Shown here in pieces: positions 1 to 6,565 of a DNA stretch of 9,321 bases. Each line of letters opens with the position of its first letter. Within the stretch, counting starts at the first letter, position 1. The notes under the pieces are model-generated. The model was not told the DNA's origin and ran no database searches. It saw only the letters and a program-made list of their open reading frames with translations. The position numbers and the translations under genes were made by a program. Source of the stretch: CAZQQN01 sp964549595 (lineage in GTDB: Bacteria > Bacteroidota > Bacteroidia > CAILMK01 > CAYYUA01); the NCBI GenBank assembly GCA_964549595.1, contig CAZJWK010000108.1, forward strand, positions 1 through 9,321. Direction: 5' to 3'.

Positions 1-44
1 TGGTATAACATCTTTATATTGCCCTTCGTTTTTAATCAATAATC

Positions 45-783
45 ATGGTCCAACTCTCTGCTGTCATCATTACTTACAATGAAGAAGCCAACATCAGGCG
101 CTGCTTAAACTCGGTCAAAGAAGTTGCTGACCAAATATTGGTTGTAGATTCTTATTCGAAGGACCAAACGCCTGCTATTTGTCGAGAATTGGGGGTTGAT
201 TTTATGCAAAAACCCTTTGAAGGGCATATCGAGCAAAAGAATTATGCCATGGAACAGGCACGATTTGACCATGTNNNNNNNNNNAATCCTTCAGGTCAAA
301 ACGCATTGGCAGTTTGATGGCTATACCTTTAACCGGTTGACTAATTACTGCGGGCAATGGATATGGCACTGCGGTTGGTATCCGGACCGGAAATTGAGGT
401 TATGGAAACGTAAAAAGGGGCAATGGGGAGGTGTAAATCCTCATGACAAAGTGATTATGGAAAAGAATACTCGGACGCAACAACTAAGCGGGAATTTGCT
501 GCACTACTCTTTTCCCACAATAGCAAGTCATGCCGAAACCACCAACAAATTTTCTGATATTGTAGCGGAAGCGCTTTACCAAAAAGGAAAAAGGCCTAAT
601 GTTTTGGTTCATCTTATTCTAAACCCCTTTTTCACCTTTTTCAAAAAATATGGGCTAAAAGGGGGTTTCCTGGATGGCTACTATGGTTTGGTTATATGTG
701 TGATTAGCGGTTATTACAACTTTCTGAAATATGCAAAGACCCAGGTCCTTTATTTAAAAGGTAAGGAAAATACCAATAAATAA
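45..783 (+). CDS. Family 2 glycosyltransferase, WaaE/KdtX-like, interrupted by an assembly gap
   Basis: This is probably a membrane-associated sugar transferase for LPS core or other surface glycans; donor and acceptor cannot be read from sequence. The N-terminal half (ATG at 45) shows the GT2 nucleotide-binding start LSAVIITYNEE and the VVDSYSKDQT segment. The C-terminal half, from 286 to the TAA at 781-783, shows FDGYTFNRLTNYCGQWI, CGWYPDRKLRLWKR and a hydrophobic C-terminal stretch, all typical of the WaaE-like group. The two halves lie in different frames, but they are separated by a run of 10 Ns, so this is not evidence of a real frameshift. The DxD-type metal/donor motif (LDADE in relatives) should lie in the missing bases. 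Adding about 48 nt in place of the 10 Ns restores the frame and gives about 258 residues, normal for the family. The W in WIWHCGW replaces a residue I would expect to be basic. The family call is firm; the substrate is unknown. Confidence 0.85.
275..284. other. Assembly gap (10 N) inside the GT2 gene
   Basis: Ten consecutive Ns fall in the coding region. The reading frame differs on each side, and family sequence normally continues for about 16 residues here. The true gap is therefore probably near 48 bases, a multiple of three, rather than 10. The placeholder length should not be used for translation. Confidence 0.95.
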
Positions 784-870
784 CGTTTTTTTGCTTTTTC
801 CATGCGCAAATTTTAGGTAACCTTTTAAAGGATTGTTGGGATGAGATCTTTTACAAAAGGGCCATTTAAA

Positions 871-2115
871 TCATGAATCTTCCTTGTCACTTCCCTTTTC
901 AGCGGCTGATAGCACCTCCTTAAATAATTTCATCAGGGTATCATCCGGTTGCTGTCCATGTTTATATTCAAAATAATCACGGAAAAGACTGGTCATATCT
1001 TTTTGAAGATCAATGGTAGTTTCTGTTTCTCCACCATCCCCCTTGGAATGCTGAATTTCCGGAATAAGGGTGATAATCCCATCATGGGCATTGTAAAGCT
1101 TTTTTCGGTCCTGGGCGGAGATGAAGTCATCACTTACCAAAGTTAACTCTAACAGACAATCCGGATTTTCCATCAACCATTTTAAAGCTGAGTCAACCCC
1201 TTCTATCTTTTTCCGGACCAGTGGCTTACCTCCTTGTAGTGGAATTGGTGTATAGGAAACAGGTTTCCCGGGTTCAGCTTCAATTACTACGACATATTTC
1301 TGTTGTCCGGCTTCACTAAAGCTATAAGCCAATGGGCTGCTACCATATACAGCCGGTACTTGTCCGACACCCATCTCTTTTAAGCTGTGAAGGTGCCCTA
1401 AAGCAGTATATTGGACTGAATCAGGAATGTTATCCGTGTAAACCTCACTTGTTCCGCCTACATGATGAATGGGTTTTTCTCCATCCGGTTCTTCAGGCGG
1501 TTCTTGTCCCTTACCAATCATGAAAAGGTGGGTCATCAAGAGGTTGACACCGTTGTCATCCAGGTATTGTTCGGCAAGGGTTTGCCACTGGTTAGCCAAA
1601 ACTTCAGTAAGTGCCTGCTCAGGGTTATCAATACCCAGAAAGGATTTCAGGCGGTATTCATTAGCATACGGGGTTAGCAGAAGCCGTAATGGGTAGGCAT
1701 AACCGGGTAATTGAATCTCCACAAACCCTTTGTCACTTTTTGTAATGGATAAGCCACTATCCAAATGGATAGGGCGAATCCTGGAATTCGGATAGCCGGC
1801 AAAGAATATTCCGCATTCGCGAGCCAATGGATCCGGGGCTTCAATCCGGTCTGGGCTGTCATGGTTCCCGGCAATGGCAATAACAGCTCTTTCGCCGTCC
1901 TTGGCCAGTTGTTTTAATGTGCGGTAAAAAACTTCTGTGGCTTCTGTGGGTGGATTGTAAGTATCGAACAAATCCCCTGCAATAATAACCACATCCACAG
2001 CCTTTTCATCTGCAATCTGACAAATTTCAGACAAAACGGCCTTTTGTTCTTCGAGCCGGTCTACATTCTCCAGTTTTTTACCTAAATGCCAGTCTGCCGT
2101 ATGGAGGATTTTCAT
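871..2115 (-). CDS. sbcD: Exonuclease subunit SbcD (Mre11-type metallophosphoesterase)
   Basis: This is the nuclease subunit of the SbcCD complex, which cleaves hairpins and blocked DNA ends with its ATPase partner SbcC. The 414-residue product starts MKILHTADWHLG, the classic SbcD opening. Mre11 metal-binding motifs appear in order: D8 and H10 (DWH), GDLFD at 47-51, GNHD at 83-86, H196 in MTHLF, and GHLH at 240-243. The rest (about 290-414) matches the SbcD C-terminal capping region. Length is close to the roughly 400 residues of E. coli SbcD. I chose the ATG at 2115. An in-frame TTG at 2130 would add five residues, but it lies ahead of the conserved start and has no ribosome binding site. 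The gene follows the M1 peptidase gene by 68 nt on the same strand; a one-mismatch -7 box (TACTTTGG, 2148-2155) could give it its own weak promoter. sbcC is not next to it: the downstream neighbour is a convergent glycosyltransferase. Confidence 0.95.
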   Translation of the reverse strand: MKILHTADWHLGKKLENVDRLEEQKAVLSEICQIADEKAVDVVIIAGDLFDTYNPPTEATEVFYRTLKQLAKDGERAVIAIAGNHDSPDRIEAPDPLARECGIFFAGYPNSRIRPIHLDSGLSITKSDKGFVEIQLPGYAYPLRLLLTPYANEYRLKSFLGIDNPEQALTEVLANQWQTLAEQYLDDNGVNLLMTHLFMIGKGQEPPEEPDGEKPIHHVGGTSEVYTDNIPDSVQYTALGHLHSLKEMGVGQVPAVYGSSPLAYSFSEAGQQKYVVVIEAEPGKPVSYTPIPLQGGKPLVRKKIEGVDSALKWLMENPDCLLELTLVSDDFISAQDRKKLYNAHDGIITLIPEIQHSKGDGGETETTIDLQKDMTSLFRDYFEYKHGQQPDDTLMKLFKEVLSAAEKGSDKEDS

Positions 2116-2183
2116 GAAAGCTTGCTTCAATAATAGGCAAAATTAAACCAAAGTATTTTTATTAGCGCTACCTTGCATTACTT

Positions 2184-4619
2184 TTAATTCAGTGAATTCA
2201 TTAATTGGTTTAATTGGTTTCTTTTACGTTTACTCCAAGTTTGATTTTGGTAATACCTTTTCAATATAGGTTTGTACTGATGCTGGATCATGAAGTGGTT
2301 TAAAACATCTCTGGCGGGATTGCTGAGACGGCTATTGGGATCCAGGTAAGCATCTATCAGGTGTTTTACCACTTTTTGATTGCAATGGTTAAGCCGTTTC
2401 AAAGCTTTCATCGCATTTACCCGCGTTTTGAATTCATAACCATGGCCTGCATAGGCCACAAGCTCATCCAGGTACCTATTGCTTTTATAACGGACCGCCA
2501 ATTCCAGCCACGTAATTTTAACGCTGTTCCCAATGCCATAAACATCCCTGGTGGTGGCAAGGTATTGGTCAAGGTTATCCGGTTGGGATTGGGCAATTTT
2601 CTTAAGTGCTAACTCAGTATTTCGGTAGGAAGAATCCTGCAAGGCTTTTTTAAAACCTTGGCGCAGTTTACGGGGAACCGAATCCACATGTTGGAGTACA
2701 GCACCCCTGACTTCATGATGGGGATGATTAAGGGCCTTTTGTAATACAGCCAGGCCTTTATTTGTCCGGTCTTTGGCTAATTGCTTAGCGATTTCTTTTT
2801 TCAGGAAATAATGGCTTGAAGCATTATACGCCTCTAAAAGCACATCTCTTTTCTTAGCCGGCTCTTTGGATCGCAATGCTTTAAGGGCATCATAGCGGTC
2901 AACCATATTAGGGGCTTTTAAGGCCTGCGCTTTCAGCTCATCCATAGATTTGGGAAAAGTAAGGCGTTTAACCACTTGATTTTTGGGGTCAAAAAGGACA
3001 AATGCGATTTCTTTGTCCTTCGGATTCTGAAGCTTAACGGTTGTTTCCGGGCCCTCCACCCAGGCTTTTTTACGGGTTTTACCCCCGTCTTCATAGTGCA
3101 CTTCAAAATTTATTGGCATCCGGAAGTAACCAATCAAGTTATTGACCTCGTGGATTTGTTTTACCTCTATTGCCGTCATATCGGAGCCATTCTTTTGAAT
3201 AGACTGGTAATCCACTTGATAATGGGGTTCACCCCCGTGCTTGATCCATTGTTCAAAAAACCAGTTCAGGTTCATTCCCAGAACCTCCTGGAAGGCCATT
3301 ATAAAATCCTGGGTAATCACGTTTTTATAGGCGTGTTTTTCCAGGTAATGGGCCACCACTCGGTCAAATTGTTTTTTACCGACTACGTCTTTTAACATAC
3401 CCAGGACAAGTGCCCCTTTGGGATATATCCTGTTGGTCCCTGCATTGGAAGCCATGATGGGTCTGTTATTTTTATCGGATGCAGATAGGGCTCGATTTAA
3501 TTGGCGCTCACGGATTACCTGGTAATGCTGATCCCCGTAAATAAAGTACTCGCACAGACGCCCGTAATGAGTGGCAAAACTTTCGTGAAGCCATATGTGC
3601 TCGTTACTGTTCAGGGTGATGTAATCCCCGAACCAATGATGGGCCAGCTCGTGAGCGTTGACATACACGTAGCTGTTATCCAGGGCACCCCTTTTATCTA
3701 CGTAATAAAAATCCCCGAAAATGGTTGCTGTGGTATTTTCCATGGCTCCATACAGGAAATTCTGAACAGGTACTTGTGAATATTGGGACCACGGGTAGCT
3801 AACACCCGTTTCTCTTTCCATAATATCCATGATCTTTGCACTATGCCGATAAGTGGGCTTAACTTTTTCTGGTTCATCCGGGTAATGGTAAAGTTTCATA
3901 GGAACGCCATTCCCTGATGTGCGTTGTTCTATGCCGTACCGGCCAATAGCGAGCATAACCAGGTAAGTGGTATGCGGTTTCTGCATTTTGTAGTGCCAGG
4001 TCTTGCTGCCGTCCTGATTGTTGGCAACATTAACCTGCTTACCGTTGGATAAAACTTTGTAATCCTTATCAAAAGTGACCTTCACCTCAGTAAGCAACTT
4101 GTCATTCGGGTTATCATAACAAGGAATCCAGTGGCGGTTATCGGTACCCTGACCTTGAGTCCAGATTTGGTTCCGGCTTGAATCATCCGGACTTTCCCAA
4201 CCAATGAAGTAAATCCCTTTGCGAGGGGTTGCCTTGTAATCCAGAAAAAGTTTGTGGTCTGTTTGCCATTTAAGCGGTTTATCCGGGTATATAACAATTC
4301 CTTTTGAAGTGGTCGAATAATCGACTTTTTCTTCGTTAAGCTTAACCTCTTGAAACTTAATTCCGGGCGCATCCAGGAAAAAAGAATCGACCTTTTTCCT
4401 TAGGGGTGTGAAATAATGGGTTACCTTTCCCTTAACCAGGCCTTGCTTGGGTTCAAAGCCCACATTCAATACCATTCGCTTAATATTGAGGACATGGCTT
4501 CTGGCTCCGGAGTTTGGATCTGCCCTGTAGCACTGCATGTTGGTTTGGGCATGGTTCCCAAGATTTATGCATATCAAAAGGATGGCTATGAAAGAAATAG
4601 ATTTAATGGGCTGTTTCAT
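2184..4619 (-). CDS. Secreted M1 family zinc aminopeptidase with HEAT-like C-terminal domain
   Basis: This is a predicted exported metallopeptidase that removes N-terminal residues from peptides in the periplasm or outside the cell. The 811-residue product begins with a signal peptide: basic MKQPIK, a hydrophobic core at about 8-20, and a likely cut near residue 24 before a Q. The N-terminal beta domain is followed by the M1 catalytic core: exopeptidase motif GAMEN at 291-295, zinc site HELAH at 323-327 with the third ligand E346 exactly 18 residues on, and the catalytic tyrosine Y399 in YPKGALVL. From about 560 to 780 there are repeated amphipathic helices resembling HEAT repeats, as in many Bacteroidota M1 proteins. 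All catalytic residues are present. I chose the ATG at 4619; the in-frame TTG at 4640 lies inside a promoter-like -7 box and would extend the signal peptide without benefit. The physiological substrate is unknown. Confidence 0.95.
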   Translation of the reverse strand: MKQPIKSISFIAILLICINLGNHAQTNMQCYRADPNSGARSHVLNIKRMVLNVGFEPKQGLVKGKVTHYFTPLRKKVDSFFLDAPGIKFQEVKLNEEKVDYSTTSKGIVIYPDKPLKWQTDHKLFLDYKATPRKGIYFIGWESPDDSSRNQIWTQGQGTDNRHWIPCYDNPNDKLLTEVKVTFDKDYKVLSNGKQVNVANNQDGSKTWHYKMQKPHTTYLVMLAIGRYGIEQRTSGNGVPMKLYHYPDEPEKVKPTYRHSAKIMDIMERETGVSYPWSQYSQVPVQNFLYGAMENTTATIFGDFYYVDKRGALDNSYVYVNAHELAHHWFGDYITLNSNEHIWLHESFATHYGRLCEYFIYGDQHYQVIRERQLNRALSASDKNNRPIMASNAGTNRIYPKGALVLGMLKDVVGKKQFDRVVAHYLEKHAYKNVITQDFIMAFQEVLGMNLNWFFEQWIKHGGEPHYQVDYQSIQKNGSDMTAIEVKQIHEVNNLIGYFRMPINFEVHYEDGGKTRKKAWVEGPETTVKLQNPKDKEIAFVLFDPKNQVVKRLTFPKSMDELKAQALKAPNMVDRYDALKALRSKEPAKKRDVLLEAYNASSHYFLKKEIAKQLAKDRTNKGLAVLQKALNHPHHEVRGAVLQHVDSVPRKLRQGFKKALQDSSYRNTELALKKIAQSQPDNLDQYLATTRDVYGIGNSVKITWLELAVRYKSNRYLDELVAYAGHGYEFKTRVNAMKALKRLNHCNQKVVKHLIDAYLDPNSRLSNPARDVLNHFMIQHQYKPILKRYYQNQTWSKRKRNQLNQLMNSLN

Positions 4620-4637
4620 TAGTCGGTTTTTAACTGG

Positions 4638-4645
4638 CAAATTTA
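4638..4645 (-). promoter_or_regulatory. Bacteroidota -7 promoter element for the M1 peptidase gene
   Basis: On the - strand the bases read TAAATTTG, an exact match to the Bacteroidota sigma-factor consensus TAnnTTTG. It would place the transcription start about 12 nt ahead of the ATG at 4619. I see no clear -33 TTTG partner, so this rests on one short motif and its position. Confidence 0.4.
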
Positions 4646-4682
4646 ATCCTCGCTGGGATTTAGGGGGCTATTATACCCTTCT

Positions 4683-4711
4683 GTTTTAAAAAACCTGGTA
4701 TTTTTTAAAAC
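4683..4711. repeat. AT-rich inverted repeat between the GT4 and M1 peptidase genes
   Basis: The arms GTTTTAAAAAA (4683-4693) and TTTTTTAAAAC (4701-4711) are perfectly complementary over 11 bases around a 7-base loop. It lies 36 nt past the stop of the GT4 gene and about 64 nt before the M1 ATG. It may end the pnp-rpe-GT4 transcript, but the stem is almost all A-T, so it is not a typical terminator. A second, imperfect palindrome (TTAAACCGGGTTAA, 4720-4733) sits between it and the GT4 stop. Confidence 0.35.
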
Positions 4712-4746
4712 CTTAATTCTTAAACCGGGTTAAAAAATGGTAGCCT

Positions 4747-5862
4747 TTATTCACCATTTAATACTGATTGATACACCTCAAAGGTTTCCTCCCCCATTTT
4801 GGCTTTGCTAAAATCCTTTACTGTATTCTGGGCGCCTTGAATCAACTTGTTTTTTAAGTCCTTATTCTTAACAAGCCTTAAAACCGCTTTCCCCAACCCT
4901 TTTTCATCGTGAGTATCAGCCAAAAGGCCATTTTCCTCATGACTAACCATTTCAGGAATGCCGCCAGCCCGGGTAGCCACTACAGGAACATTAGCACCGA
5001 AGGCATCCAGGATACTTGTGCCCAGACCCTCCGTTTTGGAAGTCATCAGGTAAATATCCAGTTCAGGTAAGATGGTTTCTATATCCTCCCTGAAACCGGT
5101 AATGTGGATGGCGTCCTGTAGCTGCTTTTTCCTTATGTAATGTTGAATTTCTGCCTTTTCAGGCCCATCTCCGATGATGAAAAATCTGGCCTTGAGGCCT
5201 TGTTTCAGGAGGTAATCCGCGGTATTCACAAAAGTCCAATAATCCTTATGATCTGCTATGGCTGAAGTATTTCCGATGAGCCAATAATCCTTCGGAATGT
5301 CCCATTCTTGCCTTAGCTTACCTTCATTTTTAACTTTTGCAAACCGACTTAAGTCAATACCAGAATGGACTACATGTAGTTTTTCAGGATTATTGATTTG
5401 GTCCCTTAAGACATTTTTTATGGTTTCAGAAACGCAGATAATTGCCTTAACCTGTGCATGGTTGTATTTGAAGTAAGAGAAAGCATTGGATTTAATGGGA
5501 AAATCGACTCGTCTGCTTAAAACCAAGGGTATAGGTAGTTTAGCAAATAAAGCAGAATAGATGGCTAACGTATGGGCTTGGGCATCATGTAAATGAATTA
5601 GATCAATATCCCATTCCTGGCTTATTTTTTTTAATCGGAATGGATTTGAAAGTTTTGTCGGGAAACGTTTCGGAAGCGGATAATGAGCAATGCCATTCCG
5701 TTTGCAATAATTTGCTAAAGGGGCTTCAGAAGGACATAACACGGAATTATTAATTTCCTTCGCAGGAAGCTCACTCAACAGGTAAGCAATTTGCTGCTCC
5801 CCACCACGCCAGGTCTTCGGAGTAGATACGTGCAGGACGTTGATAGGGGGATACTCAGTCAA
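4747..5862 (-). CDS. Family 4 glycosyltransferase (GT-B fold)
   Basis: This is a retaining glycosyltransferase that probably moves a sugar from a nucleotide donor onto an envelope glycan such as LPS core; the exact sugar is unknown. The 371-residue product has the GT-B two-domain layout. The N-terminal acceptor domain has the WRGGEQQ loop at 18-24, HLHDAQAH at 90-97 and SRRVDFPIKSN at 116-126. The C-terminal donor domain has VVHSGID at 164-170, GDGPEK at 231-236 and the donor motif TEGLGTSILDAFG at 277-289, followed by PVVATRAGGIPE. The usual E-x7-E pair is E278 and D286, a conservative substitution. No ATG is available before the conserved start, so the TTG at 5862 is the best candidate. It is 18 nt after the rpe stop, in the same frame. 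Close packing suggests cotranscription with pnp and rpe and translational coupling to rpe. I see no Shine-Dalgarno sequence. Family is confident; start is moderate. Confidence 0.9.
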   Translation of the reverse strand: MTEYPPINVLHVSTPKTWRGGEQQIAYLLSELPAKEINNSVLCPSEAPLANYCKRNGIAHYPLPKRFPTKLSNPFRLKKISQEWDIDLIHLHDAQAHTLAIYSALFAKLPIPLVLSRRVDFPIKSNAFSYFKYNHAQVKAIICVSETIKNVLRDQINNPEKLHVVHSGIDLSRFAKVKNEGKLRQEWDIPKDYWLIGNTSAIADHKDYWTFVNTADYLLKQGLKARFFIIGDGPEKAEIQHYIRKKQLQDAIHITGFREDIETILPELDIYLMTSKTEGLGTSILDAFGANVPVVATRAGGIPEMVSHEENGLLADTHDEKGLGKAVLRLVKNKDLKNKLIQGAQNTVKDFSKAKMGEETFEVYQSVLNGE

Positions 5863-5880
5863 ATAGGGGTTATTTAATTC

Positions 5881-6552
5881 TCAAACTGTCTTAGCAGAAG
5901 GATCAGTAGCCTTAAACTCCTGAATAGTCTTTTCGGGGTCTTTAGCCCCAAAAACGGAATTCCCGGCCACCAGAATATCAGCACCGGCTTCCCATAAGGC
6001 TTTTTGATTACTTAAGTTGACCCCTCCATCCACTTCAATGAAAGTGTAAGCCTCATTTTCTCCAATAAGCCCCTTTAATTCCTTAATCTTAGTGTAAGTT
6101 TGCTCAATAAATTTTTGGGCAGCAAAACCCGGGTTAACGGACATGACACAAACAATATCGATATCCTTAATGACATCCATGAGTGTATTCACCGGTGTAT
6201 GAGGATTGATAGCAACACCGGCCTTCATTCCTTCTTCATGGATTTTTTGAAGCGTACGGTGTAAGTGGGTGCAAGCTTCCAGATGCACCGTTAAATGACT
6301 GGCGCCTGCTTCTGCAAAGTTTTGGATGTAGCGATCGGGTTCAACAATCATCAGGTGTACATCAAGGGGCTTTTCAGCGTTTTGCTTGAGCACTTTCATT
6401 ACCGGGAAGCCAAAAGAGATATTGGGAACAAAAACCCCATCCATGACATCTACATGGATCCACTCGGCTTCACTTCGGTTAACCAATTGGATAGCATCCT
6501 TTAGGTTCCCAAAATCAGCCGAGAGGATGGAAGGAGCTAAAACACCTGCCAT
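5881..6552 (-). CDS. rpe: Ribulose-phosphate 3-epimerase
   Basis: This cytoplasmic enzyme interconverts D-ribulose 5-phosphate and D-xylulose 5-phosphate in the pentose phosphate pathway. The 223-residue product is a complete TIM barrel of normal length. Visible signatures are APSILSADF at 6-14 (S8), WIHVDVMDG at 31-39 (metal ligands H33 and D35), DVHLMI at 64-69 (H66), MSVNPGF at 137-143, EVDGG at 173-177 (D175) and the phosphate-binding AGNSVFG at 196-202. D35 and D175 are the expected acid-base pair. The G-G usual after NPGF is A-A here, which is unlikely to matter. The ATG at 6552 is 13 nt after the pnp stop, indicating an operon with pnp; the GT4 gene follows in the same frame after the TGA at 5881-5883. 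Confidence 0.97.
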   Translation of the reverse strand: MAGVLAPSILSADFGNLKDAIQLVNRSEAEWIHVDVMDGVFVPNISFGFPVMKVLKQNAEKPLDVHLMIVEPDRYIQNFAEAGASHLTVHLEACTHLHRTLQKIHEEGMKAGVAINPHTPVNTLMDVIKDIDIVCVMSVNPGFAAQKFIEQTYTKIKELKGLIGENEAYTFIEVDGGVNLSNQKALWEAGADILVAGNSVFGAKDPEKTIQEFKATDPSAKTV

Positions 6553-6565
6553 TGCTTAAAGTTTA

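Noticed and set aside
45..783. A frameshifted pseudogene or two separate genes for the GT2
   Set aside because: The frame change coincides with a run of Ns of arbitrary length, and both halves carry intact conserved family sequence.
790..810. TTTGC/GCAAA hairpin after the GT2 gene as a terminator
   Set aside because: The stem is only 5 bp around an 11-base loop and lacks a proper T-run; I see no convincing terminator in the convergent spacer 784-870.
2116..2130. TTG at 2130 as the sbcD start
   Set aside because: The SbcD family starts at MKILHT; the five extra residues are not conserved in any SbcD I know, and the ATG at 2115 is available.
2148..2155. TACTTTGG as a definite sbcD promoter
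   Set aside because: It has one mismatch to TAnnTTTG and no -33 partner; in AT-rich DNA such matches are common.
2202..2219. Tandem copy of a 9-base unit (TAATTGGTT twice)
   Set aside because: It lies in frame at the end of the M1 gene, where it encodes a repeated N-Q-L, and is too short to mean more than a small slippage event.
2976..3395. Open frame of 139 codons on the + strand opposite the M1 gene, with similar shorter antisense frames opposite pnp and sbcD
   Set aside because: They lie wholly inside genes with unmistakable conserved motifs on the other strand, and their translations show no recognisable domain.
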